64,000 nt of DNA from Xanthostigma xanthostigma (Eukaryota > Arthropoda > Insecta > Raphidioptera > Raphidiidae). Each line of letters starts with the position of its first letter. The first letter of the stretch is position 1. The stretch is taken from positions 6,076,001-6,140,000 of the forward strand of contig OY754465.1 of the NCBI GenBank assembly GCA_963575645.1. The letters run 5' to 3'. Shown here one piece after another: positions 1 through 10,723 of this stretch. The translations under genes were made by a program, and so were the position numbers. The notes beneath the pieces were generated by a model. The model was given only the letters and a program-made list of their open reading frames with translations. It was not told the origin of the DNA and ran no database searches.

Positions 1-1330
1 ATAAATCCACTTACTTCGGCTAGATTGAGCTAGTGTCACTTTATATATTATACTGATTATAACGACACTATTTTAATTGTGTCAAAGCAGTAGTTTAGTA
101 CGCACGTCGCTGTAAGTGAAAAAGTGACACATTTTGTTAAACGACAGTTTACTGATTACATTAATTAATGCAAGTAAGTAAATACATAAAATGACACATT
201 TTGTTTAGTGACACTTTTTGCAGTTGAAGTCTCCAATTTACTGATTATAGGTTATGACAACAATGACACTAAACAAAAAATTATTGTTAAAAGGTCTTTT
301 TTTAAAAACTTTATTTTTAACATTATGGTCAACAAATAAATTAAAACAATAATAAATTGTCTCATTGTTAACAAAAGAATCTCTATAAGCAGTATTTTAA
401 TAGTAACTTTTTTAAGACAAAACAATATCATTAAAACAAAAAAAATGCTCTACTGTAAAATGTTATTTATTGCATAATGTCACTTTTGTTTTCAACGTGC
501 GATATATACCTATCTGTTGGATTTAACGTGCGAAAGAATGAGATGGGATACATTACACAGCGTATCTAAGGAGTAAACTCCAGTCGTGCTTCGGTGCTGA
601 CACACACACAATTTTTTTGCAGTATCTTCAATGGTTTGCAATAGACGATACAACGAAATGTCATATAAACAACTCTTCTATTTCAATTATTAATCTCAAG
701 TCCAGTGTTGTTGAAAAATCCAATTAATATTACGTTCACTGATGACAGCATTGTCTTCTCAAGTATTTTTACTACATTATGATATAGGTATACATCAGTT
801 ATTATTTATGATGAATCAGCAGCGTTGGTTACAGCAGGGCCAAACTAGAAAATTGTACAATAAACCCGTAAATAGAAAAACTTTAGGGAACTTAAACGAT
901 TATTTATTAAGTACCCCTGGTAATGATTGTCTCAATTAATAAGAAAAATCGCAGGATTGTGGACAAAAAGTTAGATTTATTAATGTACGACGTTTCGTCT
1001 ATAGATTTAGACTTTTTCAAAATATGAAAATTCAAAACAATAATTATGAAAATAAACATTAATTACTAACCATTAAGGTACATAAAAACATGGCAACAAG
1101 TTTATGTATAAATTTTTAAACAATAAAAAATAATAAATAAAAATTCGAAAGTTAGTTCAATTTCATAACATAGTTGTACTGACTACTTAAATTTTGAGTG
1201 TTTGTTCTACAATTAATAGAATTGTTTTTTCTAATAAAACACATTTCACTGATATTACGTTTCTTCCAATTTGACTCTTGATCTAATATTTGAACTTCAT
1301 TAAATGTGTCGAAATGATGAGATGACAACG
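1..1330. other. AT-rich intergenic DNA, no gene recognised
   Basis: No ORF with protein-like composition was found here. The first 300 bases carry several near-copies of a TGACAC / TGACACATTTTGTT motif (about 125 and 190), probably an old repeat. Around 991-1020 on the minus strand there is a small stem-loop of the TGAA-A-stem-CGAAAC type discussed in the findings. The short ORF at 742-939 has no recognisable domain and is judged chance. Confidence 0.5.
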
Positions 1331-1334
1331 CGGT

Positions 1335-1399
1335 CTTATTATCACTTAATAAATTTATGAATGGACTGTAGAAACATAAATTTATTAAGTGATAATAAG
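1335..1399. repeat. Short hairpin, 25-bp perfect arms
   Basis: Bases 1335-1359 and 1375-1399 are exact reverse complements separated by a 15-base loop. The arms are AT-rich. It abuts the foldback fragment that starts near 1406, so it may be part of an older element. Confidence 0.8.
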
Positions 1400-1405
1400 G
1401 TCGCT

Positions 1406-1756
1406 AAAAAATGTTTTAACGAAACTTTTTTGAAAAAATAAATAGAATAATGAGCCGTTATGAAAAGTACACTATTATTATATAAAAAACACCGTTATAG
1501 CATATTTTCCCCAAAAACAATAGAGCTCTTCATATTTTCACACCAAACATCCCCCCAAAATTTGGTTTCAATCCGTTTATCTGTTTGACATGTATCGTGC
1601 TCACAGACAAACAGACGCACAGAGTTTTTCCAAAAATATGTTTTTTGGATTCAGGGGACCTTAAAACGAAAAAATACTGTAAAATTTTTGAAAAGTGAAT
1701 TTTGACCTAAACTACTACCATCCCCACTAGTGAGTTAGAATGGTAAAATCATGCAA
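1406..1756 (+). repeat. Fragment of the 35.5-37.3 kb foldback element
   Basis: This stretch matches the inner part of the left arm of the foldback at 35510-37252 (about 35789-36131), including the blocks AATTTGGTTTC, CAGACGCA and TTTTGACCTAAACTA. It lacks the outer half of the arm and the inverted partner, so it is a broken copy. No coding potential was seen. Confidence 0.75.
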
Positions 1757-2094
1757 ACTTACGGATGTTTTTTTTTTTGTTTTTCAGATACTTTTTGTTT
1801 TTAGGTTGGATCTGTTAAGAACTACCAGGAACCGATGTTAATTCACAATATTAATATTACGCGCATTTCATTCATTGTCCTACTTTCATTTGTTAACTGC
1901 ACCTAACTTAGTGGGCATTATTTTAATAGCAGATTCATTAATAACAATAATTTTAAATTGAATAATATTAGCTACTGACATATTCGGAACATTGACCGCA
2001 AGTGCAACTCAGTTGAATGTCTTAAGGTGAGGCCATAACACACCTGAAAAATATCATTATTTTTTTTAGTCTCAATGTCACTTTCGGTTTCATT

Positions 2095-3215
2095 TCATTT
2101 ATCATAGTGCGAGATCCAGAATATTAGAAATATCTCACCGGTTATTTGATGATGACAAAGACTATATGTTAGATACAGCGTTGCCAGACGTCCCGATTTT
2201 TAAATCAGAATTAAATGTCCCGCGCGGGACAGGCTCAGTCCCGCTTTTCGGGGATAACTTTAAAAGAAGTTAAATCTTCACAGAAATATCATGAATAAGT
2301 AATTCTTATAAATAATTATTCTCTTATTGTAAGTTGCAATTTGTAACATTCACTCCACAGACTATTGTTTGAACTTTGAAACGCCATATTTTTCTAATGA
2401 ATAAAACTTTTTTGATTTTGATTTCTGTTTTTTTTTTTAATCTGAAGACGAATAAGACTCAACTATTTAACGATAGGGTAAATCTGATTTAAAATATATT
2501 TTTATTAAAATACATTTTCTATGGCTATTTTTGCTATCTATTGTCACGTAAACGTAATTTTAATTCAAATAAAAAGATAAATAGGTACCTATTTGAAAAC
2601 TTCTGATTATATACGTATTTTTACTATGTCCCGCTTTCGACGAAAGTATCCCGCTGTTTTCACTCAAAGAGTTCCAAAATCCCGACTTAGCAAAAAAAAA
2701 CTGGCAACGCTGGTTAGATAATATAGGTATACATTGATAAATCGCACATGGGTTGCCTAGCTAAATCGCGTCCCGTTGCTGTTAAATTAAATAAATTCTA
2801 ATTAACTTTTTCGGATCAACTTCCCTGATTTGTTAGTCAAAAAATCGAGCCTAAGATGAAAGAATATGACACTTAAATAAAATGTTAACATAAATAAAAG
2901 TACACAGAATACGACTATTTACAAGGTATGTTTATGTGGATGATCTATATTTATGTATACAACCAATGGTATATTCAAATTTCTTGTATTATATTCTCTC
3001 ATTTTAGGCTCGATTTTTATGTTTAACAAATCGGGAAAGTTTATTCAAAAAAGTTAATTAGAATTTATTTAATTGGCCAGCATCGGTATGCGATTTAGCT
3101 AGGCAACCCATGTGCGATTTATCAATGTATATATTATTTAACATGCAATCTTTGTCATCATCAAATAACAGATATACCTATTTCTAATACCGGATCTGAG
3201 ACTATCATAATAGTG
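2095..3215. mobile_element. Foldback element with ~300-bp inverted arms, split by a hAT insertion
   Basis: Bases ~2108-2175 plus 2721-2860 pair as an inverted repeat with ~3000-3203. Shared blocks include GTTATTTGATGATGACAAAG and ATCGCACATGGGTTGCC. A 537-bp hAT-type element (2176-2712) interrupts the left arm only, so the foldback is older than that insertion. No ORF is present, so the element is non-autonomous. Exact ends and a target duplication could not be fixed by eye. Confidence 0.75.
2168..2720 (+). mobile_element. hAT-type non-autonomous transposon with 8-bp target duplication
   Basis: The element (2176-2712) begins CAGCGTTGCCAG and ends CTGGCAACGCTG, a 12-bp terminal inverted repeat. 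It is flanked by direct repeats GTTAGATA (2168-2175 and 2713-2720). Eight-base duplications and CAG-ended inverted repeats are the hallmark of the hAT superfamily. The 537-bp interior has no transposase. Two more copies in this window (39350 and 57071) have the same ends and their own 8-bp duplications. Confidence 0.93.
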
Positions 3216-3620
3216 ACGGATTAAATATTTGGAGAACTTCAAAATCTCTAAATGTTTAGTCCGTCGCAACTTGATTTTTAACAGAATATCTACTATCGTT
3301 ATTATTTTTATATGTCTTTATGAGTAAAATAACAAATATAGTTTTATTTTTGGATTTCTAAAACAAATTAGAAAATAAAACAAAAATATTTCACGTGTAT
3401 CATGTGACACAATATCCATCAAATGAAAGAGTTCAAAGATCTTAATGAAAATATACGAAAATCGAGCATCCCCCTTATCAACGAAACTATTGAGCCTAAA
3501 ATTAGGGAACATTAGGCCTTGCTTATAGTTGAGAGGAAAGCCTAAAAAAAAATCTTGTCTTAAAGTTCTCACGGAAACCGGAATCGTACGGAACCCTTTC
3601 CACGCCAGTTCGGCTCGCAT
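3213..3620. other. No gene; small hairpin at the left edge
   Basis: A short imperfect hairpin built on GACGGATTAAATATTT and its complement lies at 3213-3265. Beyond it nothing is recognised. The 100-codon minus-strand ORF at 3318-3620 has no recognisable domain and extends up to the neighbouring repeat, so it is not called as a gene. Confidence 0.5.
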
Positions 3621-3626
3621 TTGCGC

Positions 3627-4236
3627 ATTTTTGAAGTAAAACTTCTTTAGGCACGCTTGACTTGGGGAGTAAGCTGGTAAATGCCTAACGAAATCGTTTA
3701 CGGAAGTGCCTCATCGCGATGCCTGACAAAATCGCTTACGGAAGTGCATCATCGCGATGCCTGGCGAAATCGTTTACGGAAATGCGTCATCGGAGTTGAG
3801 AGGGAGATATAAGTTAGTGAGTGCAACAAAGACGGAGCATTAATACAACTATTTGACGTTTAAAATGAAAACAACTTATGTTTTGTATATAAAATACATT
3901 TCATCGAATTTTGCTGCATTTTGTAACGGGAAATAATGTAAGTTAGTTAATAAATCCTTTTAAATGTATTGTAAATGATGATAATAAATATATATACATA
4001 TTTTGCCTATTATTTAATCAAAAATAATATTTTGTAGATATGTGCTACAGAGTGAGGTTATATTGTGTTCGATAAACTTTGAGACGAACCGACTGCATAT
4101 TATTGTTCGTTTATGAATTTAACATGAGCAAATTTGAGGTATTTACGCATTATTCTTGATAAATATGTTTAAATTAATTATGGCAGGAAGAAGTTTTACT
4201 TCAGTCGTGTGGTCTAAAGCACACTCGCTTTTTTTT
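3627..4236 (+). mobile_element. ~600-bp non-autonomous element, family R1, copy 1
   Basis: It starts with the self-complementary block GAAGTAAAACTTC and ends with AGAAGTTTTACTTC followed by TCGTGTGGTCTAAAGC. A second copy lies in opposite orientation at 5985-6564, and a shorter one inside a transporter intron at 45451-46018. Near its left end are about three degenerate copies of a unit of ~48 bases (around 3680-3790) containing CGTTTACGGAA. No coding region was found. Confidence 0.8.
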
Positions 4237-4740
4237 AACCGACTTCAACAAAAAGGAGGAGGTTCTGTGTTCGTCTGTATATTTTTTTTTATGTATGTTC
4301 ACCGATTTCTCCGTCAATTATGGACCGATTTTCAAATTTTTTTTTATTCGAAAGAGTGCACCTCAGAGGTGGTCCCATCGGAACCAAGTCAGGATCTGAT
4401 GGTGGAATCCGGAGAAATCGAGGGAAACTCTCAAATTTCAAAGGCACGCATAATGTTTTTTTTATGTATGTTCACCGATTTTTAGTGTTAGATTAACACT
4501 AAAAAGAGAAAAATAAAATATTTTTAACAAAAAAATTGAACCGACTTCACACTAAAAAGTAAAAAATAATTGCGTATTGAAATGTTTTGGAGTCGGTGTA
4601 GTTCTCGGAATAGATTACATTTTGGCTGACACCGACTCCAAAACATTTCAATACGCAATTATTTTTTACTTTTTAGTGTGAAGTCGGTTCAATTTTTTGC
4701 TAAAAATATTTTATTTAGTTTATCTAAAAACATCTTATCA
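4237..4740 (+). mobile_element. ACCGACTTC repeat carrying a hairpin, copy 1
   Basis: The repeat opens with AACCGACTTC and AGGAGGAGGTT, a combination I associate with lepidopteran repeats. It includes CACCGATTTCTCCGTCAATT and TGGTCCCATCGGAACCAAGT, then runs into the hairpin at 4511-4717. Copy 2 lies in the opposite orientation at 51267-51790. The 109-codon ORF across it is chance. Confidence 0.8.
4511..4717. repeat. Near-perfect hairpin A, 89-bp arms
   Basis: Bases 4511-4599 pair with 4629-4717 across a 29-base loop. The outer stem reads AAAATATTTTTAACAAAAAA then TTGAACCGACTTC, followed by the shared block CACTAAAAAGTAAAAAATAA and an inner stem ending GGAGTCGGTGT. Hairpins at 51267 and 25938 share the ACTAAAAAGTAAAAAATAAT block but have different sequence inside it. 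Confidence 0.9.
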
Positions 4741-4893
4741 TGGAATGGCGATAAAATTCAATGAAACAAAAAGCAATCTGACGTAACTAACAGTTACATA
4801 ATATATAATTAACAGGGGTTAACAAAATTGTATTTTAAATATAAACTTCTCCGGATACAATAACGAATTAACTAACAACTGTAATACTAATAA

Positions 4894-5772
4894 ATAGTTG
4901 GCAAAACCAAAAGTGCACATCCCGCAAGTTTTCCACTGTATGATAAAAAAATAACAATTAAAAAATACTTTTAATAAATTTAAAAAGATTTAAAAATTTT
5001 AAGAAATAAATAATTAAAAATTGAAAAAATATTTTTTTTTAAGTTTGCAAAAATAAAAAAAATTAAGAACTATACATAATATAATATATAATTAATATCA
5101 AGTGGAATAAAATAAAACAAAATAAAAAGAAAAAAAAAAGAAAAATCTCAATAATATCGTAAGGAATCGAACCCAGGACCTTGCCCTCGGGGATCCAACG
5201 GCATAACCATTACGCCACGGCTGCCTAATACCTGTAGTGGTGTTATCACGGTATACAAGTGTAGCACTTGTTTTATGGATTACACTATATTTACCAGCAA
5301 TTATTATATTGTTTTTAAACTATTATAGCTGTCAAAAATAATAAAAAATAAAACTGTTTATAAAAATTAAACTACTGAACACATTTTAGTGAATTTAAAT
5401 AGGGTTCTGGTCTGATAGTAAACAAAGTGAATAAAATATAACCCAAGGCAATCCGACCAAAATTGCGATCTGTAGAGTCGTGACGTACGTACGTACATAC
5501 GTACGTACATACGTACGTACATACGTACAGACCAACCGACAACTGCTGTTTGTGATTTTCAATTACAATTTTAATAGTATTTATGAACTCAAATTGATTT
5601 AAAAATGGTTCTATTTTATAGATTAGAATCTCCTATTTTCAAAAAGCTTCAATTTTAATGGATTTCGTGTGAAATTAACTTAGATATAACTTCTTATATG
5701 AACGAAAGTCAGCTCTGACGCACAAAGCGATAATAAAGCACATACCGCTAGTTTAGCGGTATGTGCAATAGT
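4894..5772 (-). mobile_element. M/N-family element with an internal tRNA-like module, copy 1
   Basis: Module M begins TAGTTGGCAAAACCAAAAG and CACATCCCGCAAG, continues through A-rich DNA, and contains a tRNA-like sequence on the minus strand (5157-5225). Module N follows from about 5325, runs through a TACG-rich simple repeat at 5482-5527, and ends in the small palindrome built on CATACCGCTA...TAGCGGTATG (5740-5766). The same modules occur at 9761-11358, and a related M occurs at 26.5 kb. No protein is encoded. Confidence 0.8.
5157..5225 (-). ncRNA. tRNA-like sequence (SINE-style head) in M module
   Basis: On the minus strand there is an A-box-like TGGCGTAATGG and an exact B box GGTTCGATTCC at tRNA-like spacing. 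The acceptor stem does not close and the anticodon arm is not convincing. It is therefore a tRNA-derived promoter or relic, not a working tRNA gene. It sits at the same place in its host repeat as the tRNA-like sequences at 9913 and 26601. Confidence 0.65.
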
Positions 5773-5984
5773 CGTATTTATTGTAACAACGCGTTGTAAA
5801 CTAAACACCCACGTAAATCAAATTTGCGAATGAAAGAAATCAGGTCAACTACAGCTTCCTCTCCGTGACCTTCTTCATAAGTCGCTTCTGTGACCTCACA
5901 GGCCTAATAAAATGAAAGTGACTTAATAATTATTGTATAGCTATTATAAAGTATGTTGACCACTAGATAAACAAGTGAACTGTA

Positions 5985-6564
5985 AAAAAAAGCGAGTGTG
6001 CTTTAGACCACACGACTGAAGTAAAACTTCTTCCTGTCATAATTATTTTAAATATATTTATTAAGAATGCGTAAATACCTCAAATTTGCTCATGTTAAAT
6101 TCATAAACGAACAATAATATGCAGTCGGTTAGTCTCAAAGTTTATCGACCACAATATAACATTCACTCTGTAGCACATATCTACAAAATATAAATTTTGA
6201 TTAATTAATAGGCAAAATATGTATATATTATATTTATTAGCATAATTTATAATACATTTAAAAGGATTTATTAACTAACCTACATTATTTCCCGTTACAA
6301 AATGCAGCAATTTCGACGAAATGTATTTTTGATACAAAAAAAAAACGGTTGTTTTTATTTTAAACGTCAAATAGTTGTATTAATGCTCCGTCTTTGTCGC
6401 ACTCACTAACTTATATCTCCCTCTCAACTCCGTTCGCCTTAGAGGAAGAAAGATTATTATTATATTTATGGTCGCGATGATGGACTTCCGTAAACGCTTT
6501 CGTCAGGCATTTACCAGCTTACTCCCCAAGTCGAGCGTGCCTAAAGAAGTTTTACTTCAAAAAT
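5985..6564 (-). mobile_element. Family R1 element, copy 2 (inverted relative to copy 1)
   Basis: This is the reverse-complement counterpart of 3627-4236, starting in GAGTGTGCTTTAGACC and ending AAGAAGTTTTACTTC. It differs by substitutions and small indels, so the two are independent copies, not an exact inverted duplication. With copy 1 it brackets the ACCGACTTC repeat and the M/N element. No coding region. Confidence 0.8.
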
Positions 6565-6726
6565 ATGCTAGCAAATTTTTATTTTCGCGACAAATTAGCT
6601 CATTCGTTTTTAACGTTTCATTTTCACCATGTTTTATTTAAATCACTTTCTTGTGTGTCTGTCCGAGTGGACAGATAAATATAATTCATTCTTACTTGTT
6701 TACTGTTGTAAGGCACATAGCAGTCA

Positions 6727-6798
6727 CTGGTTAATGGTTCAGTTGGTTAGAGCGTCGTGCTAATAACGCGAAGGTCGCGGGTACGATCCTCTATCTAT
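6727..6798 (+). pseudogene. tRNA-Ile (AAT) pseudogene
   Basis: The D arm (TCAGTTGGTTAGAGC), the anticodon arm (GTCGTGCTAATAACGC, anticodon AAT) and the variable loop match animal tRNA-Ile almost exactly. The T arm is broken (GCGGGTACGATCCTCT instead of a stem ending CCCGC) and the 3' acceptor strand is missing. It is either a decayed tRNA gene or a tRNA-derived repeat head. Confidence 0.75.
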
Positions 6799-7690
6799 AA
6801 TCTTACTGAATGTGAAAAATTACTAGAGGTTGGGCAGTGTGAGGTTTTCATATCATTTGATATTATTTTTCCAAAATAGTGATAAAAATACCCAAGGTCC
6901 TTAAATGACAAACATTGTATTTGCGTAATGAAAATGTGCCACCTGTCTGAAAAACAAATTCGGATAGCTTCAGTGGTCCACGTAATTTAGATTGATTTCT
7001 CGAAACACTTTCAGGAAAAAATATATCAAAACAAAACGTTAACCTGCCATACGACCTTGTTTACAGTTTTACGTGGACGTAAAAAGAAAACCAAAACATT
7101 TCTGGCACAAGGTGGAAATGAAAATAATTTCCGGCTTATACAGAATGTTTAAGAGAAATTGAAAAATTGATTTAATGGAAACAATAACAGTTACAAATAT
7201 AAAAAAATAAAATACATCTAACGTTGAAATTACGGCTTAGGATGACTTAAATAGTCAATTACAGTGATGATTTTTATGTTCACAAAGTAGTAGTTAGGGA
7301 GCTGACGCGCAAAAAAAAACATGTCGTCCAAATCTTCTGCCGCTTGGTACATAAGCGATTTATGTAATTTAGGGCATGTTTTTTTTATATGATATATAAA
7401 CGGAATCTGGACCCATTTTAAGATAAGGGGGGTAAAAAATTTCAAAGAAGGCAAAAAATGGTTAAAATTAAAAAAAAATTCTGCCTCTTCGTTTTTAAGT
7501 TCTGTTAGAGCCAAATGACCGGAAAATACCAGCGGCAGAAATTTTTGGCCAATTGCACCCTCCCCAAAAAAAAATATCTGTACACTTCCGGTTGAGTTTG
7601 AAGTAACTATTTAATAGTTATTGGCGTAACTAGTAGTCTAAGTCATTCATGGCGCGCTGACAGGTCATGACTTAGCCTACAAGTTGCGCC
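6799..7690. other. No gene recognised
   Basis: AT-rich DNA with homopolymer runs. A 94-codon minus-strand ORF (7230-7514) has biased, Phe/Lys/Leu-rich composition and no recognisable domain. It was not accepted, although it could be a transposon remnant. Confidence 0.45.
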
Positions 7691-7696
7691 CATAAT

Positions 7697-8072
7697 TTTA
7701 TTCAACAATTGCGCGTTATTCATGTTTTAATTATAATGAGATGTGAATATCTATTTATTTCTTTATAAAAAAAACTGTCAATACTAACAGCACCAAACAG
7801 CACGATTCAATGTTTTGGTTTGAGGTTATCCGGTTATGAATAAACTCAATAAACTCAATTTTAGTCTCAATGGGTAACAACAGAGTTGTTGTTACCTACT
7901 ATTTCGTTACGACTCAGAAAATAGTTTATTTTCATTACTCCACAATGGCCGAGCTAGTAGGAATCTTCATTGAGTTATGACAAGTAATTGTCTCCCGTCG
8001 ATAAATGGCTATTTATGGTTCGGTTTTTAGGCATGATAAAACATGAATAACGCACATGAGTTGAATAAACTT
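7697..8072. repeat. Imperfect inverted repeat, ~35-bp arms
   Basis: ATTTTATTCAACAATTGCGC with following TTATTCATGTTTTA (7697-7731) pairs imperfectly with the complementary block at 8034-8072. Flanking sequence may also pair weakly. It is probably an old non-autonomous DNA element. No target duplication was identified. Confidence 0.45.
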
Positions 8073-8375
8073 TTTTTTGCAACACTATGTAGGTATCTCC
8101 TACTCATAATCTGCGCAGCGTAGGTTCTGAAAACGTTGTTTACGCATTAATAGTTGTTTTAATTTAATTCCGTAATATCACATCGAGAATGACGTCATGT
8201 ATTGTTATTCAAATAGTAAACAAACTCACTACCTTAAGAAAATACCTCCAGGAAGTCCTACACCACCATGCCAATTAAAACTTTGAAATAAATACATATT
8301 TTAAGAAGCCTTGACGTTAATTACAATAAATAAAAGATTCAGGATTCATATCCCGACAGTAAGAGTGTTTTCTTC

Positions 8376-8549
8376 GCAAAAAAAGACGACAAAGCATCGA
8401 CACGACCCCATAATTGTTTTTTAAAGAACTTTCTCCAAACGCCCTCCCTTTTTCACTGCGCAAAAAAGACGCCATCGCATCGACATGACCCCGTAATTAT
8501 TTTTTAAAGAACTCCCCCGAAACTCCTTCCCCTTTTTACTGCGCAAAAA
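8376..8549 (+). repeat. Two-unit tandem repeat (~87 bp) related to the 13.4 and 43.4 kb arrays
   Basis: Two consecutive units contain GACCCC(A/G)TAATT, TTTTTTAAAGAACT and a C-rich tail ending TTTCACTGCGCAAAAAA or a close variant. The layout resembles the units at 13390-13560 and 43400-43620 (CACCCCGGAATT, TTTTTTTAAAAACTCC, TTTCACTGCGAGAC). The arrays therefore look like diverged versions of one repeat. Confidence 0.7.
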
Positions 8550-8604
8550 AAATCAATTTATAAAAATCAATATTCCGCACTTAAAACGGCTAATAATACT
8601 GTTA

Positions 8605-9213
8605 TCTATACTAATATATAAAGCTGAAAAGTTTGTTTGTTTGAACGCGCTAATCTCAGGAACTACTGGTTCAAATTGAAAAAAAAATGTTTGTTGGATA
8701 GCCCATTTAGCGAGGAAGGCTATAGGCTATATAATATTACGCTACGACCATTAGGAGCGAAGCTTTAATGAAAAATGTTGCAAAATGTATCTCAAAAATA
8801 AGCTTCTATTCATGTGAAATGCACTAACTAGATATACTCATATTAGCGTTGTGAGAACACAACCTCAGGTGGCTCAATCGGTAGAGCATACGACTGTCAA
8901 TAAGTATCAGGATCGTGGGTTCGAGCCCCACGTTCGACGAATATATTTTTATTTTTTTTTTCTACATTGCTTTCTTCTAAGGCTTACATTTAAATTAATT
9001 TTAATTTTATTTAATTAATTTAAAAAAAATTATTAGTTAAGAAAAGTTTAAATACTGCTTTTTATCGACAAAAACTTTTGAACGGTAACTCCGATCATCA
9101 TGAAATTTGGACACAACATTCATCTCGGTAAACTAAGATGAATGTGTGTACTCATGTTCCTCCCTTCCCCATTCGTTCTTTTACACCCGGGTGAAACCGG
9201 ACGGGACCGCTAG
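8605..9213 (+). mobile_element. Non-autonomous Helitron, copy 1, with tRNA-Lys-like insert
   Basis: The element begins TCTATACTAATATATA directly after an A and ends in CTAG (9210-9213) preceded by a short CCGG-bounded hairpin. These are the typical Helitron termini. The 5' region carries AACGCGCTAATCTCAGGAAC, familiar from lepidopteran Helitrons. A tRNA-Lys-like sequence lies at 8866-8940. Without Rep/helicase coding it is non-autonomous. The base after CTAG is C instead of the usual T, probably a later mutation. Confidence 0.9.
8866..8940 (+). ncRNA. tRNA-Lys-derived sequence inside Helitron copy 1
   Basis: The D arm (GGCTCAATCGGTAGAGCAT) and T arm (GTGGGTTCGAGCCCCAC) match insect tRNA-Lys. 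The anticodon region reads GACTGTCAATA where tRNA-Lys has CTTAAT, and the 5' acceptor strand no longer pairs. It keeps good A and B boxes but is unlikely to be a functional tRNA. Confidence 0.8.
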
Positions 9214-9529
9214 CATATTATATAAAATAATAATTGTGTATCGTACTCTAACCTCAAGGGAAATACTAAAGTTAATTTTATCTAAAAGCTCTTGTAAACT
9301 GATGAGTACTTGCTCAATGAAGTAGTAGATGAAAAAAGTCCATTAAAGTAATTCATCTGGACACGCATAAAGGTGCTATGTAGTCAGATTGAAAATCCAG
9401 CCGCATTGCAGAAGTAGTTTCATATGTATGTATATGATTTTAAAACATGATACAATTTTGAAATCACACTGCCGTCGCTAATATACTTGATGTATTTGAA
9501 AAAATAGGATTGATTTAACCAAAAAATTG
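9214..9529. other. No gene recognised
   Basis: AT-rich sequence between the Helitron end and a fragment of the 13-bp-duplication repeat. Nothing protein-like and no clear repeat boundary was seen. Confidence 0.5.
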
Positions 9530-9600
9530 ATAACCCTAATTGAATGATTTGTTAATATATTGTCCGAAAATATGGTCGATAATTTTATTTATTAAATTAT
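9530..9600 (-). repeat. Fragment of the short 13-bp-duplication repeat
   Basis: It pairs in inverted orientation with 11544-11612 (shared block AATTGAATGATTTGTTAATA and GGTCGATAATTTTATTTATT). It is a truncated copy of the element described at 11510-11815, and lies on the other side of the M/N palindrome. Confidence 0.7.
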
Positions 9601-9912
9601 AAAGATGTTTTTTCCAAAGCAATAATTTGAAGAATTTAAATGAATTCTTCCTTTTAACAATATAGAGATCAACAACAAAATAAATTATAATTAAACCAAA
9701 GTAAAATAAATGGCGAAACATTTATTATCATACTACATATTTTCAAAGAAAACTAAAAATAGTTGGCAAAACCAAAAGTGCACATCCCGCAAGTTTTCCA
9801 CTGTACATATTATAATGAAAAAAAATTGAGAAAATAGATTTAAAAAAAAAAAAACAATTAAAAAATAGACAAAAAAATAAAAATAAAATGGAATAGAAAA
9901 AAAATATTACTT

Positions 9913-9988
9913 GGTGTCAGCGGGAATCGAACTCGGCACCTTGCTATTACTGGACTACGCGTTTAACCACTCGGCCATTCTGATATCC
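9913..9988 (-). ncRNA. tRNA-like sequence, 76 nt, M module copy 2
   Basis: On the minus strand it runs from GGATATCAGAA through A box TGGCCGAGTGG and B-box-like GAGTTCGATTCC to GCTGACACC. It has no long variable arm, and the acceptor ends pair only partly. The inverted copy at 10648-10723 is the same length and nearly identical. I read it as a tRNA-derived Pol III promoter, not a translating tRNA. Confidence 0.65.
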
Positions 9989-10647
9989 CAGCTTGCGTTG
10001 TTATTATGGTATAGAAGTGGAGCAGTTATTCTACGTAATACACTACATTACAATAACAGTAATAGATATTTTTTTGTTTTTTTAAGGTTTTTTATTGCAC
10101 ATATCGCTAAATTAGCGGTATGTGCTTTATTATCGCTTTGAGCATCAGAGCTGACTTTCGTTCATATAAGAAGTTATATCTAAGTTAATTTCACACGAAA
10201 TCCATTCAAATTGAAGCTTTTTGAAAAGAGGAGATTCTGATCTATAAAACAGAACCATTTTTAAATCAATTCGAGTTCATAAATACTATTAAAATTGTAA
10301 TTGAAAGTTACAAACAGCAGTTGTCGGTTGGTCTGTACGTATGTACGGATGTACGTATGTACGTATGTACGTACGTCACGACTCTACAGATCGCAATTTT
10401 GGTCGGATTGCCTTGGGTTATATTTTATTCACTTTGTTTACTATCAGACCAGAACCCTATTTAAATTCACATAAATGTGTTCAGTAGTTTAATTTTTATA
10501 AACAGTTTTATTTTATTATTTTTGACAGCTAATAGTTAAAATAAAAAACCTTAAAAAAACAAAAAAATATCTATTACTGTTATTGTAATGTAGTGTATTA
10601 CGTAGAATAACTGCTCCACTTCTATACCATAATAACAACGCAAGCTG

Positions 10648-10723
10648 GGATATCAGAATGGCCGAGTGGTTAAACGCGTAGTCCAGTAATAGCAAGGTGC
10701 CGAGTTCGATTCCCGCTGACACC
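10648..10723 (+). ncRNA. tRNA-like sequence, 76 nt, M' module copy 3
   Basis: Inverted counterpart of 9913-9988 with the same A box TGGCCGAGTGG and B-box-like GAGTTCGATTCC. A T-run follows after ACCAAGTAA, which would serve as a Pol III terminator on this strand. Whether it is transcribed cannot be told from sequence. Confidence 0.65.

Noticed and set aside
7230..7514. 94-codon minus-strand ORF
   Set aside because: Biased composition, no domain, no splice or promoter context. A transposon remnant is possible but unsupported.
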